Origin: Kosakonia pseudosacchari
GTDB lineage: Bacteria; Pseudomonadota; Gammaproteobacteria; Enterobacterales; Enterobacteriaceae
Direction of reading: 5' to 3'
Assembly (NCBI RefSeq): GCF_900184035.1
Contig: NZ_FXWP01000025.1
Location: 1 to 64,000, forward strand
Length of the DNA: 64,000 nt
Below the pieces are notes generated by a model. The model was given only the letters and a program-made list of their open reading frames with translations. It was not told the origin of the DNA and ran no database searches. This document shows, piece after piece, positions 1-7,431 of the stretch. Position numbers and translations under genes: made by a program. Each line of letters opens with the position of its first letter. Positions within the stretch are counted from its first letter, which is position 1.

Positions 1-161
1 ATGGAACGCGGGAAGAAGCCCGCAGCGATATTTTTGATTACATCGAAATGTTTTATAACAGTAAGCGTCGGCATGGTTCGAGTGATCAGATGCCACCGAC
101 GGAATATGAAAATCAATATTATCGACGACTCAGAAGTGTCTAGATTATCCGTGGCGATTCA
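1..161 (+). mobile_element. IS3-family insertion sequence, right-end remnant
   Basis: The first 161 bases are the 3' end of an IS3-type element: the C-terminus of its transposase followed by a plausible terminal inverted repeat ending in CA (about 131-161, whose reverse complement begins TGAATCGCCACGGATAATC). The end resembles the ISEhe3-like group from memory, not by search. The left end lies outside the window, so target duplication and completeness cannot be judged. It sits just upstream of the prophage baseplate genes and seems to have broken a phage gene. Confidence 0.75.
3..143 (+). CDS. IS3-family transposase (OrfB), C-terminal part
   Basis: Reading from base 3 gives 46 residues ending at TAG 141-143, including IFDYIEMFYNSKRRHGSS and MPPTEYENQYY. 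This is the typical end of an IS3-family DDE integrase domain: the YIE-FYN-RRH block followed by a P-EYE motif. The protein would insert and excise the element by the copy-paste mechanism of the family. Only the tail is visible, and the catalytic DDE residues lie upstream of the window. An overlapping frame starting with the ATG at base 1 is longer but has no such similarity in its first half. Confidence 0.8.
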   Translation, partial: GTREEARSDIFDYIEMFYNSKRRHGSSDQMPPTEYENQYYRRLRSV

Positions 162-255
162 AGCTTTCTTTTTATTCTATAGTAAAGAGTTTAAAGATTA
201 TGAGAAAGCATGTGAGGAATGCAGGGAGATGGTCGAAAAGTTCTATGACAGATAA
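162..255 (+). pseudogene. 3' remnant of an IS-disrupted gene
   Basis: Directly after the IS end, an open frame encodes about 30 residues ending EKACEECREMVEKFYDR and a stop at 253-255. It is charged and helix-prone, so it looks like the end of a real protein. It has no start of its own and is followed by a strong terminator (317-351). I infer the C-terminus of a gene interrupted by the IS. It does not look like the P2 tail completion protein S, which would normally lie here. The identity is unknown. Confidence 0.4.
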
Positions 256-316
256 CTCTAAAGTTATATTGTGCGCTATGTAGGTTGCGTCGTTGCCGAA
301 AACATTAAGTGTTATA

Positions 317-351
317 CGTAGCCTAAAGAGTATAAGGCTACGCACTTTTTT
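317..351 (+). terminator. Rho-independent terminator
   Basis: Stem CGTAGCC (317-323) pairs with GGCTACG (336-342), with one further T-A pair, followed by CAC and a run of six T (346-351). It closes the disrupted gene on the plus strand and faces the convergent gene whose stop is at 359. Confidence 0.8.
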
Positions 352-358
352 ATGTTGG

Positions 359-1144
359 TTATATATTTTCAATAGAGGCTTTATATTTCCTTACTTTTTT
401 TCCTGCTGTCAAATGTTGCAGTAATGAAAATAGCCATATTGTTCCAAGTGTTAAATAAATATACGCTAATGTTGATAAGGAGTTTTTAGCTTTGTTAATT
501 GATTTTATTTCATCAGCAAGCCACCATTGATATGACTTACTCTCATCAAGGAATTTTGTGCAGGCTATCGCAAAGATTGATGTGCTATCGATAAGTTTTA
601 AGGAATTTTTACAATCTTCTTTACTATGAATTGTTGGAGGACTGCTTTTAGTATATTTGTTTGTGATGAAAAATTTATCCTTCGAGATATAATAACTAAA
701 CTCTTTAAAATCGAATTTTGCATAGCCTTCAATAATGGGCTCTTGTACATACCATGCCACAGAGCCAAGAATAACCAGAGTTAATCCCATCATAAATGAA
801 CGGATTTTTCTTGGTAAAGACATAGGGAGTGTTACATCTCCCCATGAGCTCGTGAAATAAAAGTCCGATGATTTTAAAAATCCCTCATTTAAACCTTTCT
901 GAATTAGTCTTGCATCTTCTATTTTTGTGATATTTATTCGGTTTATTATTTTGAAAAGCTGAACGTTAAACCATTTCTCATCGAGCGATTTCATCTTCCT
1001 GTCTGAGTAGCCAATATTCAGGTGGCGAAATAAAAATCGTAATAAGTTGGCTATTCCATAAGCCCGGCTCATTACAAAAAGAAAAACAACGATGTAAAGG
1101 ATGTAAGTTAATATTTCTTTTTTTTCGACTAATGACTCTGGCAT
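359..1144 (-). CDS. Prophage accessory membrane protein, unknown function
   Basis: 261 aa from ATG 1144. This start has GGAG/GAGGG a few bases upstream, whereas the ATG at 1177 has no ribosome site. A hydrophobic segment lies near the N-terminus (ILYIVVFLFVMSRAYG), a second in the middle (MMGLTLVILGSVAWYV) and a third near the C-terminus (LAYIYLTLGTIWLFSLLQHL). Between the last two is a soluble stretch of about 100 residues with two cysteines. This suggests a three-pass inner-membrane protein. The gene is much more AT-rich than the flanking tail genes and points against them, as phage accessory (moron) genes do. P2 carries its own accessory gene (orf30) in this S-V interval. I do not recognise the family. 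Lysogen fitness or phage exclusion are possible roles, with no direct evidence. Confidence 0.75.
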   Translation of the reverse strand: MPESLVEKKEILTYILYIVVFLFVMSRAYGIANLLRFLFRHLNIGYSDRKMKSLDEKWFNVQLFKIINRINITKIEDARLIQKGLNEGFLKSSDFYFTSSWGDVTLPMSLPRKIRSFMMGLTLVILGSVAWYVQEPIIEGYAKFDFKEFSYYISKDKFFITNKYTKSSPPTIHSKEDCKNSLKLIDSTSIFAIACTKFLDESKSYQWWLADEIKSINKAKNSLSTLAYIYLTLGTIWLFSLLQHLTAGKKVRKYKASIENI

Positions 1145-1227
1145 AACTCCCTCTCCAAATGATGTGTGGTTATCCATATAACGGCTTTCAATACCATACC
1201 TTTAATGTTTTAGGCATTCTTCGTTGT

Positions 1228-1863
1228 ATGAACATGCCAGCAAACATTAACGAACTTGCCCGCGCTATCCGCAATATGGTGCGCACCGGCTTTGTGGTCG
1301 AAACCGATCTCAATGCCGGTCGCTGTCGTGTGCAGACCGGCGGCATTATTACCGACTGGCTCCAGTGGCTGACCCAGCGCGCCGGTCGTGCGCGTACATG
1401 GTGGGCTCCGTCCGTCGGTGAACAGGTGTTAATCCTGGCCGTCGGCGGCGAGCTCGATACCGCGTTTGTGCTGCCCGGAATTTTTTCCGATGAGAACCCT
1501 GCGCCATCTGCCTCGGCGGATGCCCTGCATATTGCTTTCCCTGATGGCGCGGTTATTGAGTATGAACCCGAGACCAGCGCCCTGACCGTCAGCGGTATTA
1601 AAACTGCCGACGTCACTGCATCCGAGTCCCTCACCGCCACCGCGCCGCTGGTAACGGTCAAAGCCTCAACGCGCATCACGCTCGATACGCCGGAGGTGGT
1701 TTGCACGAATAAGCTCATCACCGGGTCGCTGGAAGTGCAGAAAGGCGGCACGATGCGCGGCGACATCGAGCACAGCGGCGGTGCGCTGTCGTCTAACGGC
1801 AAAGTGCTGCATACCCACAAACACCCCGGCGACAGTGGCGGCACGACAGGAGCGCCACTATGA
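1228..1863 (+). CDS. V: P2-like baseplate spike protein V
   Basis: 211 aa, the same length as P2 gpV. It forms the trimeric central spike under the baseplate that punctures the outer membrane. The N-terminal OB-fold region (about 1-90, with WLQWLTQRAGR and WAPSVGEQVLIL) is followed by the beta-helix spike. The C-terminus has the HTHKHPGDSGGTTGAPL tip, whose HxH residues bind iron in P2. The frame stays open upstream to 1159, but ATG 1228 matches the P2 start (MN-ANI-ELARA). The stop overlaps the start of W (ATGA), so V begins the baseplate operon V-W-J-I-H. Confidence 0.96.
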   Translation: MNMPANINELARAIRNMVRTGFVVETDLNAGRCRVQTGGIITDWLQWLTQRAGRARTWWAPSVGEQVLILAVGGELDTAFVLPGIFSDENPAPSASADALHIAFPDGAVIEYEPETSALTVSGIKTADVTASESLTATAPLVTVKASTRITLDTPEVVCTNKLITGSLEVQKGGTMRGDIEHSGGALSSNGKVLHTHKHPGDSGGTTGAPL

Positions 1864-2207
1864 CAGCCAGTTATACCGGTCTGCGCCGCAGCACCGGCGG
1901 GACAATCACGGACGCGGAACACATCAGCCAGAGTCTGAGCGATATCCTGCGAACGCCGGTCGGCTCGCGCATCATGCGCCGGGATTACGGCTCGCTGCTG
2001 TCTGCCATGATTGACCAGCCGCAGACCCCGGCGCTGGAGCTGCAAATCAGGGTCGCCTGTTATTTCGCGGTGCTGAAATGGGAGCCGCGCATCACCTTAA
2101 GCGCGGTGACCACGGAGCGTCAGTCTGATGGCCGCATGGTGGTCAGCCTGACCGGCGAGATTGCCAGCACCGGCGACGCCCTTTCGTTAATCATCCCTGT
2201 GAGCTAA
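1860..2207 (+). CDS. W: P2-like baseplate wedge protein W
   Basis: 115 aa, equal to P2 gpW, a relative of T4 gp25 that forms the inner baseplate wedge and helps start sheath polymerisation. Recognisable parts are the start TASYTGLRRSTGG, the central RTPVGSRIMRRDYGS and the strand-rich end. It overlaps V by four bases and lies four bases before J, which fits translational coupling in one tail transcript. Codon use and GC match the other tail genes. Confidence 0.95.
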   Translation: MTASYTGLRRSTGGTITDAEHISQSLSDILRTPVGSRIMRRDYGSLLSAMIDQPQTPALELQIRVACYFAVLKWEPRITLSAVTTERQSDGRMVVSLTGEIASTGDALSLIIPVS

Positions 2208-2211
2208 CACC

Positions 2212-3120
2212 ATGCCGATTGTTGATTTAAGCCAGCTCCCCGCGCCGGATGTGGTTGAGGCGCTGGATTACGAGAGCATCCTCGCCGAGCGCAAGGCGAC
2301 ACTGGTTTCGCTGTTTCCGGCGGAGCAACAGGACGCGGTAGCCCGTACGCTGGCGCTGGAGTCCGAGCCGCTGACCAAATTTCTGGAGGAAAACGCCTAC
2401 CGGGAGGTTATCTGGCGGCAGCGTGTCAACGAAGCCGCCCGCGCGGTGACGCTGGCAAGTGCTGAGGGGAGCGACCTTGATGTGATGGCCGCGAACAACA
2501 ACACCGCGCGGCTGACCATCACCCCGGCAGACGATACCGCCATCCCGCCGGTGGCGGCGGTGATGGAATCCGACGCCGATTTGCGCCTGCGCGCCCAGCA
2601 GGCGTTTGAGGGGCTGAGCGTGGCCGGTCCGGTCGGTGCCTATGAATACCACGGACGCAGCGCCGACGGGCGTGTCGCGGATATTTCTGTCGAGAGCCCG
2701 ACACCGGCCTGTGTGACCATCACCGTACTCGCCCGCGAGGGTGACGGCACTGCCACCGGTGACCTGCTGGCCGTGGTGGAAAAGGCGCTCAACGCGGAGG
2801 ACGTGCGCCCGGTGGGCGACCGCGTGACGGTGCAGGCGGCGGAGATTGTGCCGTATGAGGTGGCCGCCACACTCTGGTTTTACCCTGGCCCCGAAGCGGA
2901 GCCCATTCGCGCCACGGCTGAGCAGAAACTGAAAGCCTATATCACCGCGCAGCACCGGCTTGGTCGTGACGTGCGCCGGTCAGCCATTTATGCCGCGCTG
3001 CATGTTGAAGGTGTGCAGCGCGTGGAGCTGAGCGCGCCGCCAGGCGACATCGTGCTCGGCAAACACCAGGCGTCTTACTGCACCGGGTACAGCATCACCG
3101 CCGGGGGGAACGATGAATAG
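2212..3120 (+). CDS. J: P2-like baseplate wedge protein J
   Basis: 302 aa, the usual length for P2 gpJ, which belongs to the baseplate_J family (T4 gp6-like) and makes the outer wedge linking spike hub to fibres. Typical features are the acidic N-terminus, RVNEAARAVTLASAEGSDLD near 90-110, the AGPVGAYEYHG segment and the C-terminal RRSAIYAALHVEGVQRVEL. The last eight bases overlap the start of I. It acts in the virion tail. Confidence 0.96.
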   Translation: MPIVDLSQLPAPDVVEALDYESILAERKATLVSLFPAEQQDAVARTLALESEPLTKFLEENAYREVIWRQRVNEAARAVTLASAEGSDLDVMAANNNTARLTITPADDTAIPPVAAVMESDADLRLRAQQAFEGLSVAGPVGAYEYHGRSADGRVADISVESPTPACVTITVLAREGDGTATGDLLAVVEKALNAEDVRPVGDRVTVQAAEIVPYEVAATLWFYPGPEAEPIRATAEQKLKAYITAQHRLGRDVRRSAIYAALHVEGVQRVELSAPPGDIVLGKHQASYCTGYSITAGGNDE

Positions 3121-3724
3121 TGACCGGCTGTTACCCGTCGGCTCGTCGCCGCTGGAGGTGGCCGCCGCAGCCGCAGCGGCTGAGATTGCCCGTGTTCCGG
3201 TGCCGCTGCGTACCCTGTGGAACCCGCAGACCTGCCCGGTGGCGCTATTGCCCTATCTGGCGTGGGCGCTGTCGGTCGACCGGTGGGGTGCCGACTGGCC
3301 GGAGGCCACGAAACGCCGGGTGATTGCGGCCTCGTTTTTCGTCCATCAGCACAAGGGCACCATCAGCGCCCTGCGCCGCGTGGTGGAGCCGCTCGGTTTT
3401 CTTATCGAAGTGCGCGAGTGGTGGGAGCTTAACGAGGAGCCGGGCACGTTTCGCCTGGTGGTGGGCGTACTCGACGGCGGCATCACCGACGAGATGTATC
3501 AGGAGCTGGAGCGGCTTATCAACGACGCCAAACCCGCCAGCCGCCACCTTACCGGGCTTGCCATCAGCCTGAGCACACCGGGCGAGTGTTACGTCGACGC
3601 GGGAAGCTATGCCGGAGACGAGCTGGTCGTTTACCCATATTTACCTGAGGACATCACCGGCGGCGGGGAATATTTCCCGGCCTCGGCCATTCATTTTATC
3701 GACAACGTGAGAGTAAGCGCATGA
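3113..3724 (+). CDS. I: P2-like tail protein I
   Basis: 203 aa, Phage_tail_P2_I family, a little longer than P2 gpI (176 aa). The protein joins the baseplate to the tail fibres. The N-terminus has PLEVAAAAAAAEIARVPVPLR and CPVALLPYLAWALSVDRW, the hallmark of the family. The extra C-terminal residues (GECYVDAGSYAGDELVVYPY) are common in enterobacterial relatives. Both ends overlap neighbours (J by 8 bases, H by 4), giving tight translational coupling. Confidence 0.94.
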   Translation: MNSDRLLPVGSSPLEVAAAAAAAEIARVPVPLRTLWNPQTCPVALLPYLAWALSVDRWGADWPEATKRRVIAASFFVHQHKGTISALRRVVEPLGFLIEVREWWELNEEPGTFRLVVGVLDGGITDEMYQELERLINDAKPASRHLTGLAISLSTPGECYVDAGSYAGDELVVYPYLPEDITGGGEYFPASAIHFIDNVRVSA

Positions 3725-4947
3725 CCGCGAAATTCTTTGCCATTCTGACCAACCAGGGCGCGGCACTGCTGGCAAACGCCACCGCGCTCGGGACTAAGCT
3801 AAACATCACGCAAATGGCCGTCGGCGATGGCAACGGCACGCTGCCGACGCCGGACGCCACGCAAACAAAGCTGGTTAACCAGAAACGCATTGCGCCGCTG
3901 AATATGCTGAGCGTTGACGCGAACAACTCCAGCCAGATTATTGCCGAGCAGGTTATCCCCGAAAACGAGGGCGGTTTCTGGATACGCGAAATCGGGTTAT
4001 ATGACGATAACGGCGTGTTAATTGCCGTGGCGAACTGCCCGGAAACCTACAAGCCGCAGTTACAGGAGGGGAGCGGACGCACGCAGACCATCCGCATGGT
4101 GCTGATTGTCTCCTCGACCGCTGCCGTCACGCTGAAAATCGACCCGTCGGTCGTGCTGGCAACGCGGCAGTATGTCGATAACGCAGTCATTGAAGTGAAA
4201 GCGTATGCCGACAATCTGCTGAAACAGCATATCGCCGACACCAACCCGCACAAGCAGTATGCGCCGGTTGCCAGCCCGGTTTTCACCGGCACACCGAAAG
4301 CGCCGACGGCAGCACAGACATCAAACGATACGCAACTCGCGAATACTGCATTTGTTCAGGCTGCCATTGCCGCACTGACTTCCGGGGAGCTGGCAAAAAA
4401 ACAGCCGCTTGACAAAACACTGACTGATTTGTCGGGGAAGAGTACCGCTGCGATTCTCGACTACCTTGGTCTGGGAGATGGTTCAGCTCTGCCGGCTGGA
4501 ACGCCAATTCCATGGCCCACATCTACAGCGCCAGCAGGCTGGATTAAATGCAATGGCGCAGCTTTTACCGCCGCACAATATCCGAAGCTCGCACTTGTAT
4601 ATCCGGGTCTTGTTTTACCGGATATGCGCGGGCAATTTATTCGCGGCTGGGATGACGGGAAAAATATTGATACAGGACGTACATTGCTCAGTACTCAAGC
4701 TGATGCTCTTCAAAATATAACGGGATCAGTGAATCTTTATGGCACATCATCAACCCAGGGTATCGCTCTAAACGCCTCCGGAGCATTTACTACTGGCCCA
4801 CTCACTGAGTCAACTTTTTCTGCCTCGAACGTGAACGCCAATACTCGCTCAGGTGTTCTTAACTTTTCTGCTGCGAATGTTGCCAGAACAGCAACAGAAA
4901 CCCGTCCCGTTAACATCGCATTTAACTACATCGTGAGGGCTGCGTAA
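3721..4947 (+). CDS. H: P2-like tail fibre protein H (short, mosaic)
   Basis: 408 aa, well below the 669 aa of P2 gpH. Residues 1-150 are the conserved fibre N-terminus that docks on the baseplate (TAKFFAILTNQGAALLANA, GGFWIREIGLYDD). One fibre repeat follows near 185-220 (FTGTPKAPTAAQ, LANTAFVQAAIAAL). Then comes a collar-type domain around 260-310 (PIPWPTSTAPAGWIKCNG, LPDMRGQFIRGWDDG) and a Ser/Thr/Asn-rich tip. GC content and codon use drop from about base 4,450 onward, which suggests the receptor-binding end was swapped in. It should recognise a surface glycan or porin; which one cannot be read from sequence. Confidence 0.93.
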   Translation: MTAKFFAILTNQGAALLANATALGTKLNITQMAVGDGNGTLPTPDATQTKLVNQKRIAPLNMLSVDANNSSQIIAEQVIPENEGGFWIREIGLYDDNGVLIAVANCPETYKPQLQEGSGRTQTIRMVLIVSSTAAVTLKIDPSVVLATRQYVDNAVIEVKAYADNLLKQHIADTNPHKQYAPVASPVFTGTPKAPTAAQTSNDTQLANTAFVQAAIAALTSGELAKKQPLDKTLTDLSGKSTAAILDYLGLGDGSALPAGTPIPWPTSTAPAGWIKCNGAAFTAAQYPKLALVYPGLVLPDMRGQFIRGWDDGKNIDTGRTLLSTQADALQNITGSVNLYGTSSTQGIALNASGAFTTGPLTESTFSASNVNANTRSGVLNFSAANVARTATETRPVNIAFNYIVRAA

Positions 4948-5475
4948 TGTCTACCGCTATTCTTGATGAAAAAAATATAGCAATTTCCGAAGGTAATATT
5001 ACTGTATATAATTACAAGCCATCAACCGGTGAATATATTGGAAGCGAAAATGAGTACCTTTTAGTCGGGCTTGGAATTCCTGGGAACTCAACAATTCCCC
5101 CCCCTCCTGTTGAAGAAGAGGGGAAGGCAATTGTATGGAATGGAATGGGATTATATTGAGGATCATCGGGGAGAAACCGTTTATAATGCAAGCGGTAATG
5201 AAATTACCATAAATGAACTAGGTCCATACCCTGAAGGAACGACAACTACAAAACCATTAAAACCAGAAGCTGAACTTTTCAACGATGAATTATCTGCACT
5301 TGCTTTAGCATATAATTATGATGTTACCGTACTTTCTGAAAGTTTTTCGAAGGCAGCATTGATTGATGGAGTAAGTGAAGTAACAAAAAAAACGGCAATA
5401 TACAACGAATACGTTTCACGCAAGTCAAAATATCAGGCAGACATTACAAACCTAAAAGCAAAATATGGAGTGTAA
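4947..5475 (+). pseudogene. Tail fibre assembly chaperone gene, frameshifted
   Basis: Two abutting frames make up one Tfa-type chaperone, which helps fold or trimerise the fibre tip. The first (from ATG 4947, overlapping the H stop) encodes 70 residues and reads sensibly up to VWNG before stopping at 5157-5159. The second continues as MEWDYIEDHRGETVYN to 5475. The join falls on two copies of the pentamer ATGGA (5135-5144) followed by ATGGGA. One more ATGGA copy would restore a continuous frame reading VWNGMEWDY. As written the gene is broken, or switchable by repeat slippage. A C8 tract at 5097-5104 lies upstream but reads correctly in the first frame. A sequencing or assembly error is also possible. 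Confidence 0.8.
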
Positions 5476-5476
5476 A

Positions 5477-5647
5477 ATGACATCTTTTCTAACGCTTCGT
5501 TGTCCGATCTGCGTTTCTTCTGATATCATTATAGTTGATATTGTTATCGGAGGTACGACAGTTAAATATTATCGCTGTAATGAATGTGAATTTGAATGGA
5601 AAGTGCCAAAATCAACCACAACTCTTTCAGAAAGCCCTGAAGATTAA
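5477..5647 (+). CDS. Small zinc-ribbon protein
   Basis: 56 aa from ATG 5477, chosen because GGAG at 5467-5470 is six bases upstream; an ATG at 5465 lacks such a site. Two CxxC pairs (CPIC near residue 8 and CNEC near 34, then FEWKVP) form a predicted zinc ribbon like those of small transcription- or nucleic-acid-binding proteins. It follows the tail-fibre chaperone gene by one base and shares its low GC, so it probably arrived with the fibre tip. No P2 counterpart is known to me. It could bind DNA, RNA or a protein partner; the function is unknown. Confidence 0.65.
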   Translation: MTSFLTLRCPICVSSDIIIVDIVIGGTTVKYYRCNECEFEWKVPKSTTTLSESPED

Positions 5648-5657
5648 AATGCAATAA

Positions 5658-5695
5658 TGGCGCTTATTATTGTTCTACACCAATTCTTAGCGCCA
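5658..5695 (+). terminator. Possible weak terminator after fibre genes
   Basis: TGGCGCT (5658-5664) pairs with AGCGCCA (5689-5695) across a 24-base loop and is followed by AAAAAC rather than T. On the minus strand the same structure is preceded by T residues. It may separate the fibre transcript from the convergent acyltransferase gene. Termination is weakly supported. Confidence 0.3.
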
Positions 5696-5797
5696 AAAAC
5701 AAAACATACCAACGGATGTTAAATTTAAACAGGAAAAAGCAATGTATTACACCTTTTATTATCCATTTAATTCTGTCAGTTCATGATGTTAAGTCCA

Positions 5798-6907
5798 TTA
5801 CCTCACATCTTCGGAATTTAAGCGTCTGATTAATTTTGATGCAGGTCTTTCCAGAAAAACAAAACTAATTTTAGCAGCTACTACCATTATCAGCGTGAAG
5901 CACAAAAAAGATAAAACCCACAAAGTTAAGCCAACTTCGGGAATCGCTATTCTTGTTATAATCAATGAAGGCCAATGTATAAGGTATATGCAATATGAAT
6001 ATTTTCCGAGAGCCACCATTACTCTTGATTCAAAAAAAGATGATGCTTTTTTTGTCGTTATAACAGTTAATATAAGGTAGCAATAAAACAGACATATGAC
6101 AGGATATCCAACTGTATATATTATTTTATTTTTGTAATGAACCGATCCAGCATAAATGAATGTTAAAATAAGCAAAGAAGAAATGGCAATAAAAATTAAA
6201 AATGTACTTTTTTTGTGTTTTATTATATTTTTATAAAATAGAGCAGCCAAAGATCCAACAGCCAGACCATCAAAGTGAAGAAAGGTTGTGTGATATATAA
6301 CATTGTAATGGAAATAATCTGATAAAATAAATCTTGATACCACAAGAATGAGGTAGGATGTAACGAGCATAATCTTTGTGTTTTTTATGCTTAGCGCGCA
6401 TATGATGAAAGGCCATATTAAGTAGAACTGCTGTTCTATAGCCAAAGACCATGCCGGACCCATGATTGCATCTGCTTTTGATAAATCCAATCCAGCCAAA
6501 TATGAGAAGTTAGAAATATATAAAAAATAAATATAGAAATTTTCCCTGACATTATTCAGTTGTGATGAAAGTATTTCTGGTTTTCCAACTATCGATGCTA
6601 ATAATACAGCAAAAAGAAAGGCAAGATAAACAGGTAGGATTCGTGATGCCCTGTTTATGTAAAATGTAGCAAAAGACCTTTTCTCATTCTTAATCCTTAT
6701 AAGAATTGATGTTATAAGGAATCCTGAAAGTACAAAGAATAACTCTACGCCAGTCCATCCAAAAATAAACAGATCAGCAGGTATTGGATTTTTATGAATT
6801 GATGGACCAGCATAAAAATAATGGACAATAAGAACCAAAACAATAGCAAGTCCTCTTATACCGTCGAGTGATGGTATATGCTTGTAAGCTGGGTTATATG
6901 AATTCAT
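5798..6907 (-). CDS. Acyltransferase 3 family membrane protein
   Basis: 369 aa starting MNSYNPAYKHIPSLDGIRGL; an in-frame ATG 60 bases earlier would add a poorly conserved hydrophobic stretch. The SLDGIRGLAIVLVLIVHY motif, the GVELFFVLSGFLIT motif and about ten hydrophobic helices identify the acyltransferase-3 (OatA/OafA-type) family. These proteins transfer acetyl or other acyl groups to sugars at the inner membrane. In phages such genes usually modify host O-antigen (seroconversion) and so alter receptors for competing phages. The gene is strongly AT-rich and opposes the tail genes, as an acquired moron would. The acceptor sugar cannot be predicted. Confidence 0.88.
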   Translation of the reverse strand: MNSYNPAYKHIPSLDGIRGLAIVLVLIVHYFYAGPSIHKNPIPADLFIFGWTGVELFFVLSGFLITSILIRIKNEKRSFATFYINRASRILPVYLAFLFAVLLASIVGKPEILSSQLNNVRENFYIYFLYISNFSYLAGLDLSKADAIMGPAWSLAIEQQFYLIWPFIICALSIKNTKIMLVTSYLILVVSRFILSDYFHYNVIYHTTFLHFDGLAVGSLAALFYKNIIKHKKSTFLIFIAISSLLILTFIYAGSVHYKNKIIYTVGYPVICLFYCYLILTVITTKKASSFFESRVMVALGKYSYCIYLIHWPSLIITRIAIPEVGLTLWVLSFLCFTLIMVVAAKISFVFLERPASKLIRRLNSEDVR

Positions 6908-7149
6908 TACGTTCTCAATGAAAAATAAGAAAAAGATAAAATGCCTTGATGAGAAAAATCTTAACATACCAATAAAAACAAAACACTACAATTGGCACAC
7001 CGTCACAATACCGATAGTGAGCCGAATCTCGATGTGGCACCACAGGTTGTATAATTTTTTCTTGCTAACCTTTTCTTTCAAAAAGAAAACCAGTCTTTTA
7101 CTGGTTCCAGCCAAACGAAGCGGTATTGATCTGTAGGTAAAAAAATAAT

Positions 7150-7169
7150 TACTGTATATAAATACAGTA
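7150..7169 (+). promoter_or_regulatory. LexA (SOS) operator
   Basis: TACTGTATATAAATACAGTA matches the E. coli LexA consensus (TACTG-TATATATATA-CAGTA type) at every conserved position, with CTGT and ACAG separated by eight A/T bases. It ends 20 bases before the ATG at 7190, where bound LexA would block RNA polymerase. I infer that the two following genes are switched on by DNA damage. Confidence 0.93.
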
Positions 7170-7189
7170 TTGTCTGAGAGGTTCAAATC

Positions 7190-7429
7190 ATGCCGCGCCG
7201 TTCAGATATCATCCCTGCGTTTTACAGTGCAATTAAAATTGAGCCTTCCGGGCGTCGAGTTGTCACGACAGGCGAGTTTGTACGCCAGCTCGCCGAGGTC
7301 AATTATCACTGGTCACTGGCACAGGCTAACGACTGGATAAGGTTGCATACGCATGCTTTCCGGGACATAACCCTTGGCCTAGGGGAAGACAAACTCTGGT
7401 TCATGTTTAATTCTAATGGGGGGATTTGA
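7190..7429 (+). CDS. SOS-regulated small protein, unknown function
   Basis: 79 aa with a good ribosome site (AGAGG) and a consensus LexA box just upstream. It is the first gene of a two-gene operon; the next ATG follows two bases after its stop. The sequence (RRSDIIPAFYSAIKIEP, FVRQLAEVNYHWSLAQAND, WIRLHTHAFRDITLG) suggests two to three helices and then a short strand ending WFMFN. Position and control resemble the SOS-induced antirepressor (tum) loci of 186-like phages, so a role in prophage induction is plausible. I see no clear DinI or Tum homology. It could also partner the UmuD'-like protein. Confidence 0.75.
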   Translation: MPRRSDIIPAFYSAIKIEPSGRRVVTTGEFVRQLAEVNYHWSLAQANDWIRLHTHAFRDITLGLGEDKLWFMFNSNGGI

Positions 7430-7431
7430 AC

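Noticed and set aside
1-255. An 84-residue open frame beginning at the first base
   Set aside because: Its first half is out of frame with the recognisable IS3 transposase end; only the last 30 residues may be a gene remnant.
1188-2045. A 285-residue minus-strand frame across V and W
   Set aside because: It overlaps two proven tail genes, has low-complexity composition and no ribosome site.
5097-5104. The C8 tract as the site of the chaperone frameshift
   Set aside because: The frame upstream and just downstream of the tract both read as good protein (IPPPPVEEEG, KAIVWNG); the break is at the ATGGA repeat.
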